Shown: in pieces, positions 40,171 to 52,175 of the stretch | How positions within the stretch are numbered: the first letter of the stretch is position 1 | Layout: each line of letters begins with the position of its first letter | Assembly: GCA_039621445.1 (NCBI GenBank) | Contig: CP154956.1 | Location: 82,518,474-82,582,473 of the forward strand | DNA from: Euglena gracilis | Taxonomy: Eukaryota; Euglenida; Euglenophyceae; Euglenales | Direction of reading: 5' to 3' | Length of the DNA stretch: 64,000 nt | The notes under the pieces: model-generated | Database searches by the model: none | Told to the model about the DNA's origin: nothing | What the model saw: only the letters and a program-made list of their open reading frames with translations | Position numbers and translations under genes: made by a program

Positions 40171-40754
40171 AGGGAGGTCCGGACCCCCCCTCCGGACCGA
40201 GGGGGCCCCATAGAACCAAAACATTTTTGGAAGCTGATTTACCATATGTTACCATAATATTTTATCATATTATTTTACCATATTTTTTACCATATGTTTT
40301 TATCAATTTGTTGGAATAATTAGCGCCGAAGACGCGAGTTGAAACTTTTATTTGAAGCTATTTGAAGACTTTTTGAAGCCCTTCAAAATTTTTATGTGTT
40401 TTGCACCAGGCTTTTTTCCCTGGAGGGAGGGAAGTATACCACCCCCCAAAGGGGGGAGAGTCCAGGACCACCCCTTCTTCCTACTTCTCATTTAACACCC
40501 TCCCTGCCTCCCCTGGGGGTGCTGTGGTGCTGTGGTTGGCAGGCGGGTTTCGCACTTTCGACCTCCTGGGGGGTCGGGTTTTGAGGTGGGTAGTGTTATA
40601 GAACACTCCCCAGAGCCGAAGGCACCGGAGGCCCGAAAATTGCCATTTTCAAGAACAAATTTGCTGGCAGGCACTGGGACCCAAAACTGGCCCTTCTGGG
40701 GGGGGTGCCTCCTATCCCCCCCCTGGGTTGGTCAGTCTCGTTCTATTCCCTCAG

Positions 40755-40837
40755 CTGTCAAGTTACCCCCTGAACAGCACGAGCAACGGCGGCTGGAGGC
40801 TGAGCGGCTTTATGAACAACAGTTCTGGACGAAATGG
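40755..40837 (+). CDS. candidate exon: charged helix (EQHEQRRLEAERLYEQQF)
   Basis: After TTCCCTCAG the frame reads VKLPPEQHEQRRLEAERL, YEQQFWTKW, a strongly charged helix of coiled-coil character, and a GT follows directly (TGG|GTGTGC). Codon-like GC bias contrasts with the surrounding sequence. No family recognised; probably one exon of a long gene on this strand. Confidence 0.55.
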
Positions 40838-41360
40838 GTGTGCAACGCGCGTTGGCAGGCGTGATGCCGTGGTGGGTTCCCGTGCACTTTGCCCCAGACC
40901 TGATGGACCCATTTGTGCCCAGGCCGGTGAGCCAGGTGGGGCGGATTTCAAGACCGGCTGCATCCTCCAGGCACTCCAAAACCCCCTGGAAGTGGGAAGG
41001 TCTTGGGCAGAAAGTGGCCCCAAAATTGCCGGCCTCCGACACCTTCGCCTTCGGAGCCGAAGTCGCTTTAGCTGAGTGCCAACACCTTACCCCCCCCCCC
41101 CCCCCCCCCCCAACCCCTCCCCAGGGCAGTACGGGAATTGGCCAAACAGCCAGGGTGGTGGGTCGAGGGGTGGGGGTCGACCCCCCCCACCTCCCGCGGG
41201 GGCCACCACCCCTGCCCCTCCCTCCCACCACCTTACCTGCCCTACCTTGCCCTACCCTACCCTACCCTACCCCACCCGACAGGCACCACGACCAGGCACG
41301 ACCCCCTTGGGGGGTCTGGCCTGTCTCCCCTGGCAGACCAGGTGACCCCTTTGTTTGCAG

Positions 41361-41497
41361 GGTTGGTCCAATTCTGCACGGTTGGGGCACATCAATCAGC
41401 AAGTGGGACGTGAAATGCTCCCCCGGTTTGATGTGCGGCCCATGCAGGAGCGGGACGAGAGCGGGCGTGCCATCCGGAGTCGCCACCGACAGCAACC
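41361..41497 (+). CDS. candidate exon (LGHINQQVGREMLPRFD)
   Basis: Begins after GTTTGCAG and encodes LGHINQQVGREMLPRFDVRP, MQERDESGRAIRSRHRQQ, a non-repetitive basic/acidic sequence. The 3' end is not fixed because the frame stays open beyond it. Likely belongs to the same gene as the neighbouring plus-strand candidates. Function unknown. Confidence 0.5.
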
Positions 41498-41838
41498 AGC
41501 GTATGCCGCCGGCCATCCCGCCCCCAATCCTCCATCCCCCTCCACCATCGCCCATCACGTCGGGTGCTGCCGCCATGTCGCCCAACGAGATGATTGGGTG
41601 ACGTTGACGGCGCCACCCGGTGCGATGAGCCGTCTCCGTTCCGCAAAGAAAGGACCTTCCACTTTGTCGCAATTGGTGTTGCTTTGCTCAACCCCCTGCC
41701 CTGTGACCACACCCCTGACCAGTGCGGCACATTGCAACAGCTTTGACGTGCAACAGCTATGTCAAAGTTCAGCGCACCTGACAGCTTGGTTCAGAGGGAC
41801 GATTCCTCTCACAAATCCCTTTTCCAAGGGACACTGCA

Positions 41839-41935
41839 GACGTCCCCGAGATTGAGAAGCTGATCCATGGGGACTATTACCCAAAGTGCCAGCCGTTCCC
41901 ATCGAAGAAGAAGAAGAATGCCCATCGCAGTGTGT
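41839..41935 (+). CDS. candidate exon (VPEIEKLIHGDYYPK)
   Basis: After ACTGCAG the frame reads VPEIEKLIHGDYYPKCQPFP then SKKKKNAHRS. Composition is protein-like, ending in a Lys cluster that could be a nuclear-localisation or linker segment. No family recognised; exon end uncertain. Confidence 0.5.
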
Positions 41936-42339
41936 GCCCATGTGTGCACACAAAAACAAAGTGCATGAATTTAACCTTCCTTTCCCACAAGAGATTGAAA
42001 TCGGCTTCCATGTTTCCAGACTCGTAATTTTTTCTGCGTCTTTCGTCCCTTCGTCTTTCGGCCCCGTTTCTTTTCACTTTGCAGAATTCGTTGACCGAAA
42101 CATTATGAAATATTCCAGAACCGTTGCGGGCCAGCATAAGTCATGTTGGGTTTCATTTGCTGTCAGGGTTGATCTCTCGTTACATCTCCACAACCAGAGA
42201 GAGACCAAGTACACTAGCGATCCATCTCATTTTTAGATTTGGCTCCACAACAAATTTTGTCTGGATTGGAGGACAAAGTTTCCATCAGAGAGCATCCCCT
42301 GCAGCTCATCTTGCTCTGTGTCATTGCATCCGCGTCAGG

Positions 42340-42662
42340 CAATTGCTTAAGCACTGGCCGACCCCCCTGGGGGGGGGGTGGGTGACTGGTTTTTTCAGAG
42401 TGACTGACTCGTTTTTGGCCCGGACCCCCTCCCCCCCGGGGGGGGGGGGTCGGCCAGAAGTTGGGCAAAAATGGCTTGAGTGACCCCGGCACCAAAGGCG
42501 CCAGAAATTTTTGTTTGGCCTAAAAATGGTCTAAAGTGACTGGAAAGTGGCCATTTTTCTGAGTGGCCGACCCCCCCCCCCTGGGGGGGTGTGACTGGCT
42601 GGTTTTCCGAAAACGAGTGACTGACTGAAGTGGAGTGACCCCCCGGGGGTCGGCAAAAATTG
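42340..42662. mobile_element. TGCTTA-ended inverted element, copy 2
   Basis: Starts CAATTGCTTAAGCACTGGCC and shares GTGACTGACTGG / AACCAGTCAGTCAC words, GGTCGGCCA and a GGCACCAAAGGCGCC centre with the copy at 9417. Noncoding; located between two candidate exons. Confidence 0.75.
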
Positions 42663-42810
42663 TATGATCCGCGTCACACAACGGCAACAGGGGTGTGGTT
42701 GTGGTTTTATTTGTGTATTTTGGTTATTTTGGTTTTGTTTTTCATTATGTTGTGTGTCACCCAGTCACGAGAGACCCATGGTCCGGCAATCTTCCATGTA
42801 AGGTGCACTG

Positions 42811-42935
42811 TCCACTGGCCCGCCCCTCAAGCATGCCAAGGCACTCACCCCCTCCGATGCCACGTCGTCCGCTGCCCTCGCCTCGCTGTCGACGGACGCC
42901 TCCTCCCCCTGCGAGCGGTTGCCACCTTCCCAACC
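42811..42935 (+). CDS. candidate exon, Ser/Ala-rich (STGPPLKHAKALTPSD)
   Basis: The frame reads STGPPLKHAKALTPSDATSS, AALASLSTDASSPCERLPP. A GC-rich island within AT-rich sequence. Low-complexity, likely a disordered segment; boundaries are estimates. Confidence 0.4.
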
Positions 42936-44086
42936 CTCTCAACATGTTATAGATTTTGCTGCAATTCAAAAAAGGCTGCCACCACTGGATCACCTCCCCA
43001 CTGTTAGGTTGTCTCTCGCTGTTGTGGTGATGGCCTCACGGTTTGCCATCTTCCAATGTTGGAATGGACGTCGCCCAAGCCAATCATCTCGTCTGTTCGC
43101 TTATTTGTTTCATTTCATTTGTTTTCAGCGGTCAATTTCCCTGACAGAAAGGATCGTCGCCCCTCCACATCAAAGTGATGGGGCCATTTTTTTGGGGGTG
43201 TCGCCAGGAGTGGCAATCCCCATTTACAACCTCTCAGGGGATTGGTTCCTTCTGTGGACCACGGTGGCCCCCCCCCAGTGTTTTATGCGCCTCCATGTTT
43301 TTGTTTCTTTTTATTTTGGAAACGTGTGCTTGTAAGACGGCCATAAGCTAATTGGACCCCCTGGGGTCCCACTAGTCCACCGAGGGGTCGGCCATCTTCG
43401 TTGCGGCAAAATGGTCGATTTTCCGTTTCATCCTTTCGCGCAGTTGAAGGAAAATTAGGGTAAGACTTAGGATTAGGATCAGGGGTCGGGTTTGGATTCG
43501 GCTCGCAACCAATGTTTTAATTCCGGACTATTTCTGGCGTAAAAGTAGGTGCAAATGCCAAAATACAGCAAAAAAGAACTATTTACTGGTTTACCGGTTT
43601 ATTCAAACCTCAATCACCCAAAATGTCCTGTTTGGTGGTCTGCCTCAAGGCAAGGGGTTTTGGATGGGATCCACGAACCACAGGGTGGGCAATAAATTAC
43701 AGTAGACACAAATTTTGGTAAAATATCCAATTATTTTACCATAATTTTCAACCGATGTAATTTTCCCGCACCCTCTTCCATGAGGCCTCAGTCAAAAACG
43801 TCCCTAAAATGACAAAGAATGTTAACGTTGGCAAATATTGACCCTTGATGGCATTTTTGAGGTTGAATACCTGGAATTTATTCAGTTCCCTTGATGAAAA
43901 GCAGAGACAAAACTGCTCGACCCATGCAAAATAAAAACATGACAAAAACCGATTAGATACCAACTTTTAACAAAATCATTTTTCTAGAATCAAAACTTTG
44001 CCAGATATTTTGCCGTAACATTTTTACAATGATATTTGCTCAGTGTAATTTTTGTCACCCCTGCTGCGGGACCACTCACTTTGCAG

Positions 44087-44185
44087 CCTGTATGAGCAGC
44101 TGCGGTGGGCCAACCACCGGCGGAAGCCGCGGTCCCACTCCGGGGACCAGGACACCTCTGCCCAGGCCCTCTCTTCGCCCTTTTC
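44087..44185 (+). CDS. candidate exon (LYEQLRWANHRRKPRSHS)
   Basis: After CACTTTGCAG the frame reads LYEQLRWANHRRKPRSHSGD then QDTSAQALSS. A basic helix followed by a polar, probably disordered tail. The acceptor looks conventional. No family recognised. Confidence 0.5.
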
Positions 44186-44318
44186 TGTGCCAAAATAAGT
44201 TACAAAATTCCGGGAATTGAGACCTGATCTCTTCACCCTCAGGAAGTCCGAGAGATTCCGCCATTGAGATAATATTGCGAGAGGGAAGGGCAGGCTTCAA
44301 CCCAGAGGTGCCCAAGCA

Positions 44319-44968
44319 GTAAACCCCCCCCCCCATTTAAACCGACTCCCCTTCTAAACCGACCTACCCTTCCAAACCGACCCATTGCAGAATTTCAACC
44401 AAAAAAAGAAATAAACCGACCCATGGCAAGTTGGATAACAAACATGCGCAACATAATGGAAGCCGCCAACGGAAAGAGCGTCCATGCTCATTGAATAATT
44501 AGTATTGATGATCCAAAATTAGGATTTTACACCCAAAATTTGGCATTTGCTTCAAAATTTTTGGAGTTTGCACCTCAAATTGGGCATTTTCTTCCGAAAA
44601 TTTGGTGTTGGAACCCAAAAATTACAAAATTAGGCATTTGCTATCTAGAATTTGAAGTTTGCACCCAAAATTAGGCAGTTTGCCACCAAAAATTGGATAT
44701 GACACCCAAAATTCAGCATTTGCCACCGAAAATAAGAATTTGCATCCCAAGTTAGGCATTTGTCACTCAAAGTTAGGCATTGGCCAACCAAATTGGGCAT
44801 TGCCGATTGAAATTGCCTTGCTAACATCAACCCGCTTCCGTCGCGCCGTTGGCCAGCCGTGTGCTCCCCCTGAAACCGACCCCCCGTCTAAACCGACCCC
44901 CTCCAGGATTTCCGCCAACCCAAAAGTCCTAAACCGACGGGTCGGTTTAAATGGGGGGGGGGTTTACC
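44319..44968. mobile_element. inverted element, GTAAACCCCCC / AAACCGACC type
   Basis: Left GTAAACCCCCCCCCCATTTA then AACCGAC; right GTCGGTTTAAATGGGGGGGG then GTTTAC. TCTAAACCGACC words repeat inside, and the core carries AAAATTAGGCATTTGC words about every 35 bp (44520-44800). Flanks CCAAGCA and CCAAGTA may be an imperfect target duplication. Confidence 0.7.
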
Positions 44969-45130
44969 CAAGTACTCAAACACCACCACAAGCCGCTTTG
45001 AGGAGACGGCTGGATGGAGGCAACGCCGGGCATTATGGCTGTGTGCCTGATAGGTTGCCATGGTCCTCTTTCACTGGTCTCTTTCCTTTCTCTTTCTTTC
45101 CATGTTCCCCCCGTCCCCCAGCGTTCATAA

Positions 45131-45177
45131 ATGACGGATCCAAGGGAGCGGCACCAAGCTCTCACCCAATTCGCTGA
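45131..45177 (+). CDS. candidate exon (DPRERHQALTQFAEDLP)
   Basis: The frame reads TDPRERHQALTQFAEDLPS, an amphipathic charged helix, and closes at a TAA. A second frame in the same DNA is also open, so this is tentative. Confidence 0.35.
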
Positions 45178-45364
45178 GGACCTGCCGTCCACTTAACGGC
45201 AGGTGAGCTCCTTTACAGCCGGGCACAGCCCCCAACCTCCTGAGCAGGCGGCTGCCGCTTCTGACCCCGTCCATCTTAATCATCCGAGGGGATTCCGTGC
45301 CGCACTGTGTGGTTGTTGATGCCTGTTGATGCGGGTCGAAGGACTCACACGCGCACACACGCAC

Positions 45365-45425
45365 ACACACATGCACGCACGCACGCACCCACCCACCCAC
45401 CCACCCACCCACCCACCCACAGCCA
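45365..45425. repeat. CACG/CACC microsatellite
   Basis: ACACGCGCACACACGCACAC followed by a run of CACC repeats up to 45420. Confidence 0.9.
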
Positions 45426-45554
45426 CCTCTGGTTGCATTCGTCATCCACGGCTCTGTAAGTCTACTGGAAACGATTATCAGCCCTGTCAGGTAAGGCTTT
45501 CCCTCGAAAGGCAAACACATGACAAATGGGGTATTCGGCGTGACGTCCAACATC

Positions 45555-45556
45555 TC

Positions 45557-45637
<81 letters not shown>

Positions 45638-45845
45638 CGTGCGCGCATGAGTGCGTGCATGCATGCGCGCATGTGTGCGTGCTCGGGTGTGTGCGCGTGT
45701 GTGTGTGCCTGTGTGCGTGCGTGTGTGCATGCGTGCGTGTGTGCGTGTGCATGCGTGCGTGTGTGTGTGTGTGCGCGCGCGCGCGTGCGTGTGCGTGCGT
45801 GTGCGCGCGTGCGTGTGCGTGCATGTGCGCGCGCGCGTGTGTGAT
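45555..45845. repeat. long (GT)n / (GTGC)n microsatellite
   Basis: About 290 bp of alternating purine-pyrimidine sequence: a pure GT stretch at 45558-45633, then GTGC/GCGC mixtures including GCGCGCGCGCG. Such sequence can adopt Z-DNA. The long Cys/Val and His/Thr frames are artefacts. Confidence 0.97.
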
Positions 45846-46391
45846 CGGGCACCCGACTCAGCACGGCCGTTCCGCGGTGGTCAAGAGTGACAGAGGGCAG
45901 CGGGGAGAGAGGGGGCCACCGCCGCTGAGCCACCGCCGCCTGCCCCTACGCCCACCCCGCCGCCCCTAGACCACCCGCCCGCCCCTCACCGCCCCGGCCC
46001 AGCAGTGCCCCCACTGGCCCCCGCCCCGGTGCTCCAGCCGGACCCGAATGGTGTGGCTGACCTTTCTTGCATTTGGCATGGCTTGGCAACTTGGGCTTTT
46101 TTTCTTCAAAAAATATTCTTGGACGTTCCAAAGCTCACATTTTCCAGACGTTTCTAGATATTTTTTTTGAGAAAATTCGGGCACCCCAAGCCGCTGATTT
46201 TTCTTGAATGATTTTTTGATACCCTGCCGATGTTCTTCCTGGTTTTTTGAGCCGTTGAATTCACATCATATTGGTCTAATTCTCTCTGCTCACTGACTGT
46301 CAGGCAAGAAACCTGCTAACCCACCTAGAAGTCTGTCTGTCTGTCTGCCGGTGCACCATGGACGATGGCACTTCTGCACTCTCCCCCTCAG

Positions 46392-46460
46392 TGAGCCCCG
46401 GCCCTCCTCCACTGGCAGCTCCCGGAGGCGGACGTCGCTGGCTGCTGCCATCGGTGTGCG
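46392..46460 (+). CDS. candidate exon (EPRPSSTGSSRRRTSLAAA)
   Basis: Follows TCCCCCTCAG. Encodes EPRPSSTGSSRRRTSLAAAI, containing an RRRTS site of the basophilic-kinase type. Low-complexity; tentative. Confidence 0.4.
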
Positions 46461-47419
46461 CCGGTTAGCTTTGTGTCACCGCCTGTCTTGCACTCTGTGT
46501 GTTGGTGTGGCCGTTGTGCAAGAACTCCCCGTGACATTCTGGTACCAAAAGGCCAATGCATCCTGGCGCGCGGTGAAATGCATTTCATCGCCATTCTCGC
46601 AAAACCTGAAACAGCTGAATATTTATTTCCTGCGGCCGAACCCAAGCCCGGTGGAAATATGGCTTTGTACTTGCTGACCTGTCGCGTGACAGCTTTCTGG
46701 GATTGGATTGCATTAACGTTACTTGAGTTAATGTCACATTCATTGAATGCTCCCCGAAAGTGACTTTCTGGCCACGGGGCTGGGCCATGTACCTGGCCTG
46801 CTGTTCTGCTGTCCCAAAAAATTGGGGTGTGGCACATCATTATTGGGTTTGAAGGCCAATTGTGCTGCCACTCACGGTGGCACGGTGGCGAGAATTTCAT
46901 ACTGGTGGGCGGGGATGGGGGGCACCAACTGGACTGTTATTCACTGCAGGGTGGGAATTTTCAATCAAATAAAGTTTGGGGGGTGGGGGATTGGGGCAGC
47001 ACAGTGCTGTCACTCACGGTTGTGTGCCGGTGGGAATTGTCATATGGGCGAGGCGGGGGGATTTGTGCAATAACTGGGGTGTCACAGCGGTGGGAGCTTT
47101 TCATTTTATAGAGGTGAGTTGGGATTGGGGGGGGGGGTGGGGAACTGTTGGATTGTTACTCACTGTGGCACAGTGGTGGGAATTTCCACAATATTCCGGG
47201 GGGGGGGGCTGGATACCCCCCCCCCTCCACCCTCCTCCCTCCTCCTTACATGCCCCCCTGAAGTTGGCCTTCGGCCTTTTGCATATTATCGCCAAAATCC
47301 TTCACATGCAAGGGGGGAGGGGAGGTATGGATTTTGTCATTGGCGGGTGGAGAGGTTGCTGCGCCCCTGTCGCCGCTGCCCACCGTTCCCCGGAGGTTCT
47401 TCACCCCCGCCCTGTCCCG

Positions 47420-47514
47420 TCGTTTTCGTATCGGTCCAGCGTGCGCCCGTGAGCATCGATCCGCTCTCCACCGGTCCCTCCAGCTTGCTGCAGCAGCCGC
47501 AGCCAGACCCACAG
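47420..47514 (+). CDS. candidate exon (VSIDPLSTGPSSLLQQPQ)
   Basis: The frame reads RAPVSIDPLSTGPSSLLQQP then QPDPQ, ending CCACAG before GTTTGT. Ser/Gln/Pro-rich. The upstream boundary is not determined. Confidence 0.4.
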
Positions 47515-47728
47515 GTTTGTCTCAATTGTATGCGTCTCTGTTGCTGCTTCCAACGGGATTCAAAAAAGAAGATTTCCCCACACAGGCTCTGGTGGGGCAG
47601 TTGTCTTCCGATTTCTTTTCTTTTTTTGTTTCATAAGCAGTCTTATTATCATCCTGATCATATCATTAAAGTTTTGGTGTGCATTGGGGCGGGCTGCTGT
47701 CCAACACGTCCTGGTCCCTCCACCACAG

Positions 47729-47838
47729 TTGGCGAGACCAGACACCTGGCGGAGGAGGAAGAGGAGGAGGACGGTGATGCCCTGAAGGCCCAGGAAACCT
47801 CTTCACCGGCGCCAAAGCAGGCTCCGCAGCCTGGTGTG
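47729..47838 (+). CDS. candidate exon, acidic (HLAEEEEEEDGDALKAQE)
   Basis: After TCCACCACAG the frame reads GETRHLAEEEEEEDGDALKA, QETSSPAPKQAPQPG, then GTGTGTGA. An acidic Glu run followed by a Pro/Ala/Ser linker, typical of disordered regulatory protein segments. Confidence 0.5.
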
Positions 47839-47890
47839 TGACACAATGTGAGATCTATGTCCTGTTGGGCTGGGAGACACCGGGACCATG

Positions 47891-48206
47891 CCATTGCTTG
47901 GGGCATGTCCGACGGTGACTGCCTGGTTTTTTGGGAGTGACTTATTGGTTTTTGGCTCCGGATCCCCCCCCCCCGGGGGGGTGTGTGGTCGGCCAGGAAC
48001 GACTGCCCAGCATTGAAGGCTACGGAAATTTTTTTGGGGGTTTTGCCGAAATTCTTTGATTTTGAGCCATCTTTGGCCGAGTGACCCGAGTGACAGACCC
48101 CCCCAGGGGGGGGGAGGGGTCGGAAGTGGTTTTCAAAAATGGTTGACTGGTTTTTTTGATTGTGGAAAGTGACCCCCCCCCCCCCCGCGGGGTTGGTAAG
48201 CAATGG
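47891..48206. mobile_element. TGCTTA-ended inverted element, copy 3
   Basis: Starts CCATTGCTTGGGGCATGTCC and ends GTTGGTAAGCAATGG. Internal GTGACTTATTGGTTTTTGGC, GGTCGGCCAGGAA and GAGTGACCCGAGTGACAG match the other copies. Sits directly downstream of the acidic candidate exon. Confidence 0.75.
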
Positions 48207-49009
48207 GATGACCGGGACTTATGCGTTTTTTTCGCACCAGGGTTGGGTGGAGTATTTCCGTTTTGTGTTGGGCTTTGTGCATTGTTCCGTTCCTCACAGC
48301 TGAGGTGGCCGCGGTTGCAGCTGGTCCGGCTTTCCGTCATGCAATGCAAGTTCACGGTGTGTGGCTATGTGGCGGCCCGATGACTAAGCCAAAATATCTC
48401 CAGAAAACAACACGGGTGTAAAATACATAAAAGAGATGCAAGGGGCAGTAAAAACAGCAAAAAAAAGGAACGCCATGGAAAAGCGAGGGAAAACATTGAA
48501 AAGCAACTCTAAGAGAAACTCCGTCACCCCTGAGGAGTCAGCTGCCGTCTATCACCAAGCCGAATGGCTACAATGAAAGATCCGTTGGAGTGCTGCTTGC
48601 TGCGTTGACTGCCAGGCCGCCGAGTGACACGTTCTGGGATATGAATTTTTTGGGCTGCTCTCATTGAAGTCTGTGAAGTGATTCATTCCTGATGTTTGTG
48701 GTTCCGGAGGGGGTCTGGACCACCCCATCCTCCCCTTAACCACCATAAGCCAAAATTGTGAAATACCCTGGCAGTGCACAGTGCACATTGAAACAAAGGC
48801 GAAATTGGTAATTGTCTGCAAATTTAATTTCATGATTTCAGGAATTGTCTTTTATCAACACTTTCCCCACAACCCCCCATTCTCTGTTGCAACCTTGCCT
48901 TTTTGATACATCGGGGATACAATGACCATACCATATTCCAAGAAGCATTGGAACGAAGATCTGAAAATTGGCAAATCTTTGGGTTTGTCTCTGGACACCT
49001 CTGTGCCCC

Positions 49010-49160
49010 CCTGCCAGGGCCACGGTTCCGGGAACCCCGAGCCGACACCCTCCGCCGCCCCCACCCTGCCCATCGTGCCCAGACGTCCTCTCAGCCTCAC
49101 CAGCGACCCCTCATTGCCAGCTACGGCGGTTCCACCTTCACGAAAGGTCCGATCCCCGGC
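49010..49160 (+). CDS. candidate exon region, frame ambiguous
   Basis: A GC-rich island after CCCCCTGCCAG that is open in all three plus frames. Two are protein-like: SLTSDPSLPATAVPPSRK and QRPLIASYGGSTFTKGPI. I cannot choose between them without transcripts. Confidence 0.35.
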
Positions 49161-49318
49161 CTAAATGTGAACATGAACATGTTTGTTTATGTGTGTGTAT
49201 GTGTTTTGGAATCTTGGGCTTTCACGGTGCAGTTCTGATTCCTGGGCCCACAACCGTCCATTGTTTGTCGTCTGGAAGTTGTCACCGATGATTTCGGTAA
49301 CGCTTGGTTTTCCAGAAA

Positions 49319-49430
49319 ATGACAGCTCGTGATGCTTTGGCATCGCCGGGGCCTGGGACACACAGCTGGCAGCCTCCTGTCCCCTTCCAGATGGGTCCAT
49401 CCAGGTTGCAACGCACAACGAGCGGCAAGG
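49319..49430 (+). CDS. candidate exon (MTARDALASPGPGTHSWQPP)
   Basis: Preceded by GGTTTTCCAG and followed by GCAAG|GTATGC. The frame reads MTARDALASPGPGTHSWQPP, VPFQMGPSRLQRTTSG. Both ends look like a conventional exon. No family recognised. Confidence 0.45.
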
Positions 49431-49814
49431 TATGCCACATTTCAATCATTGGTTCCCTCCCTTTCTCTCCCCTTCAGTGCACTCAAGAATCGATTTTATA
49501 GAGTCTTGCTTTTTTGAATTGTTTTGTCTTTGCATTTGTTTGTTCTTGGCAGAAGTGATCAATCCCTTTGGGTACGAAGCTTTCTGTTATGAAGCCATTT
49601 ACCCCCCCCCCCCAGAAGCTTGTTCTTAAAGCTTTGACTCCAAGACAGTCTTTGTTTAAAAAAGTCGAATAAAGACTCAAAGAACATTTTTTTTGTCACC
49701 AATCCTAAAAACGCCCCTGTGCATACAGTACACTGTGGAACTAGAGAGCCGACCCAACATTTGGTTGAATAGCAAATGGAGTCCGCCGACCCAACCAGGG
49801 TTTTTTTTTAAGTC

Positions 49815-50105
49815 TTGGACCTCCTCCCCCCGGGGGGGGGGAGGGGGGTAGGGTGGATGGGTCCCTTGGACTGCCTCCCCCGGGGGGGTTGGGGTTGGGG
49901 TAGGGGCTGGTGGGTATATCTTTTCGGCGCCGAAGGCGCTGGAAATTTTGGAAAATGTGCTATTTTTAGCATTTTTTTGGCTTTTTTTCAGGTAAAAGTG
50001 GGTGGGTCCCCCCCCTCCCCCAGGGGGGCCACCCCAGGGGGTGGGTGGGTGGGCGCCGACCCCCTCCCCCCCCTCCCCCCCGGTCTTAAAAAAACCATGG
50101 ACCCA
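49815..50105. mobile_element. C/G-run inverted element
   Basis: GTCTTGGACCTCCTCCCCCC and a G run at the left; GACCCCCTCCCCCCCCTCCC then CCGGTCTTAAAA at the right, with a central GGCGCCGAAGGCGC hairpin. Related in style to the TGCTTA family but with different ends. Confidence 0.45.
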
Positions 50106-50200
50106 ACATGACCCTCCCCCCTCACATGGTACTGTTTGGGTCGTAAATATCCCACACTGTCACATGAAAAGCCCTATATTGATCTTAATTCTGCGTCCAG

Positions 50201-50235
50201 CCCGAGGTGCACCAGTTTTACTAGACAGCTTCAAA
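50201..50235 (+). CDS. candidate small exon (RGAPVLLDSFK)
   Basis: Lies between TCTGCGTCCAG and GTAAGG, good conventional splice signals, and encodes RGAPVLLDSFK in one frame. At 35 bp it is only suggestive. Confidence 0.3.
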
Positions 50236-50899
50236 GTAAGGCATTGTAAAACAATTTCTTTACTTTTCTGCCATCAAAAATAATGAATTTTGACACATCA
50301 CATCTCTCTGGGGCCCAAATGGGAAATATCCAATGGCACCTGGCTTTCATGGTGGCTCCATGACTTGCCAAAGTTTACCCAAATCCAAATGACCATTTTT
50401 CACCTTTTGTTGGCAGTTTTTCAACCGTCCAAAATATCTCGAAAATGAAGCAGAAATAACTCAAATAGAAACAAGAAATAGCCCAAACACAAATTGAAGC
50501 CATCAAATGTACTTTAGTTGCCCGATTGATGACCTTTTTTGGGCCTTTTTTTGGACCTGAAATGGCCCAAATTGCGAAATTCAAAACATCCCCAAAATCG
50601 TAACAAGCAAATGACTCAAAACCGTAAAAAAAATGTCCACTGATCCGAATTGAAGCCCTTAAAGCAGCATTTGAGCTGCGGAATTCAGGACAGAACTGGC
50701 ATTACCCCCCACTGGTTCCGGTCACCGGTTCTGTCTGTGAGGAACTGTTCCCAGACGCCAGTTCTGTCGTGAATTTTGCGCTTGGAATGGCGGTTCTGTC
50801 CGAAGTAAACTGTAATAAAAAGTGAACAAAATGTCAAAAAATGGCCCAAATGTTGAGGTCGTCGGACCTAGTACTGCTTGTAGATTTTTCAGAACTTTG

Positions 50900-50975
50900 C
50901 ACATAAACGTGTGTATTATATATTATATATTATATAATATAATACATATATATTATATATGTATATTCAAGCACA
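50900..50975. repeat. TATATTATA AT-rich microsatellite
   Basis: GTATTATATATTATATATTA and similar words form a 70-bp AT-only tract able to fold on itself. Confidence 0.85.
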
Positions 50976-51290
50976 CTCAAATGCTAGCAGCAGCTTTTGC
51001 AGAGTTTCAAACCCAAAAATCAACCTTGACACATGTTTTGGATTTGCTTTGTGTTCGCACTTGTTTTTCTTTTTGCAGAACAGGTTTCTTTTCCACCCCA
51101 AATAACCACCTAACACCTCCCAAAAAGTACCCAAAGAATGCTGGGGCGTCCAGACCGCCCTTTACGATTTTCGAGAACCACAGAAAAGATGAGAGTTGTA
51201 CGGCACAGAGACTTGCACGCCACTTTCTTAGGCGGCACATCTCGCGCTAAGCTTTTTTTGGTCGATTTTCGTTTTGTTGCATTACAGAGG

Positions 51291-51492
51291 TACCCGTAGT
51301 GTTGTGTCCCGCCCAGGGAGCCGCCACACGGTTCCCAAGGGCGTCCACCGCCACCCTGCGTTGTACGGCTGACCCTTGCCGGGCTGTCCCTCCCTGTTGT
51401 TCCTTCCCCTCCCTTCCCTTGCTGCCTCATATGCCAGCCCCCCCAACCCCCGCTCGATCAGTCGCACTGTCAATCCGCTCTGCTCTGGCCAG
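51291..51492 (+). CDS. candidate exon region, Pro/Ala/Arg-rich
   Basis: After TTGCATTACAG the frame VPVVLCPAQGAATRFPRAST continues open to SIRSALAS, where a GTAAGG follows. GC-rich relative to both sides. Protein character is weak. Confidence 0.3.
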
Positions 51493-51954
51493 CGTAAGGT
51501 TGGAGAAGTTTTTGGAAACTTCTGAACTGATTTTTCCCCCCACCACTACCCCGTGCACCGGGTCTGTATTTTTTTTGGCTGATGCTGCTTTGCAACCTTT
51601 TTTAAGTGTTGTTTTAATTCAGACAGTTTTTCCTCCTCCTGGCCCGCTTCTGCAGAAATCTGCAAATTCATTGCTTGCACTGCGGAAGTACTTTTTCCAA
51701 GCCGGCGTCTGTTTCAGATTTGATGTGATGTTTTTTCCAAATAGAGTTATCCTGACCCAAATTCTTTGCACAGAATCCCTAGCGAAAGCTTTGGTTTTTT
51801 TGAGTCGGTGCATATTAATGTATTTCTAGGCTGTATGTGCTGTCAACCATTTGTCTTTGAGTTTCTCACATTTCCCATTCTGACGAACCCCCGGAACCTA
51901 ATGCTGTGCCTTTACTAAATGAGAAACCTCCATAAACTCCTGCTTCTTCTTTTC

Positions 51955-51990
51955 TTTCTTTCTTGCTTGCTTGCTTGCTTGCTTGCTTTC
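51955..51990. repeat. CTTG tetranucleotide microsatellite
   Basis: TTTCTTTCTTGCTTGCTTGC and further CTTG units. Confidence 0.9.
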
Positions 51991-52175
51991 TTTCCTTTCA
52001 TCGTTCCACATGTGACATTGCAGCTTTCCCCCCATAATGAAGGATTAATGAACTTCAAGTCTGCTAAATCATGAGTAAACCCTAAAACAATGCTCTTTGT
52101 CTCATGGTGGCAATTACACACAAACAACATACACAGCATTTGCATTTGACCGGCAGTGGTTTGTCTCCCCCCAAA

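Noticed and set aside
45326-45933. ORFs rich in Cys/Val or His/Thr across the GT microsatellite
   Set aside because: Pure consequence of (GT)n and (GTGC)n repeats; the same applies at 54707-54875 and 63675-63755.
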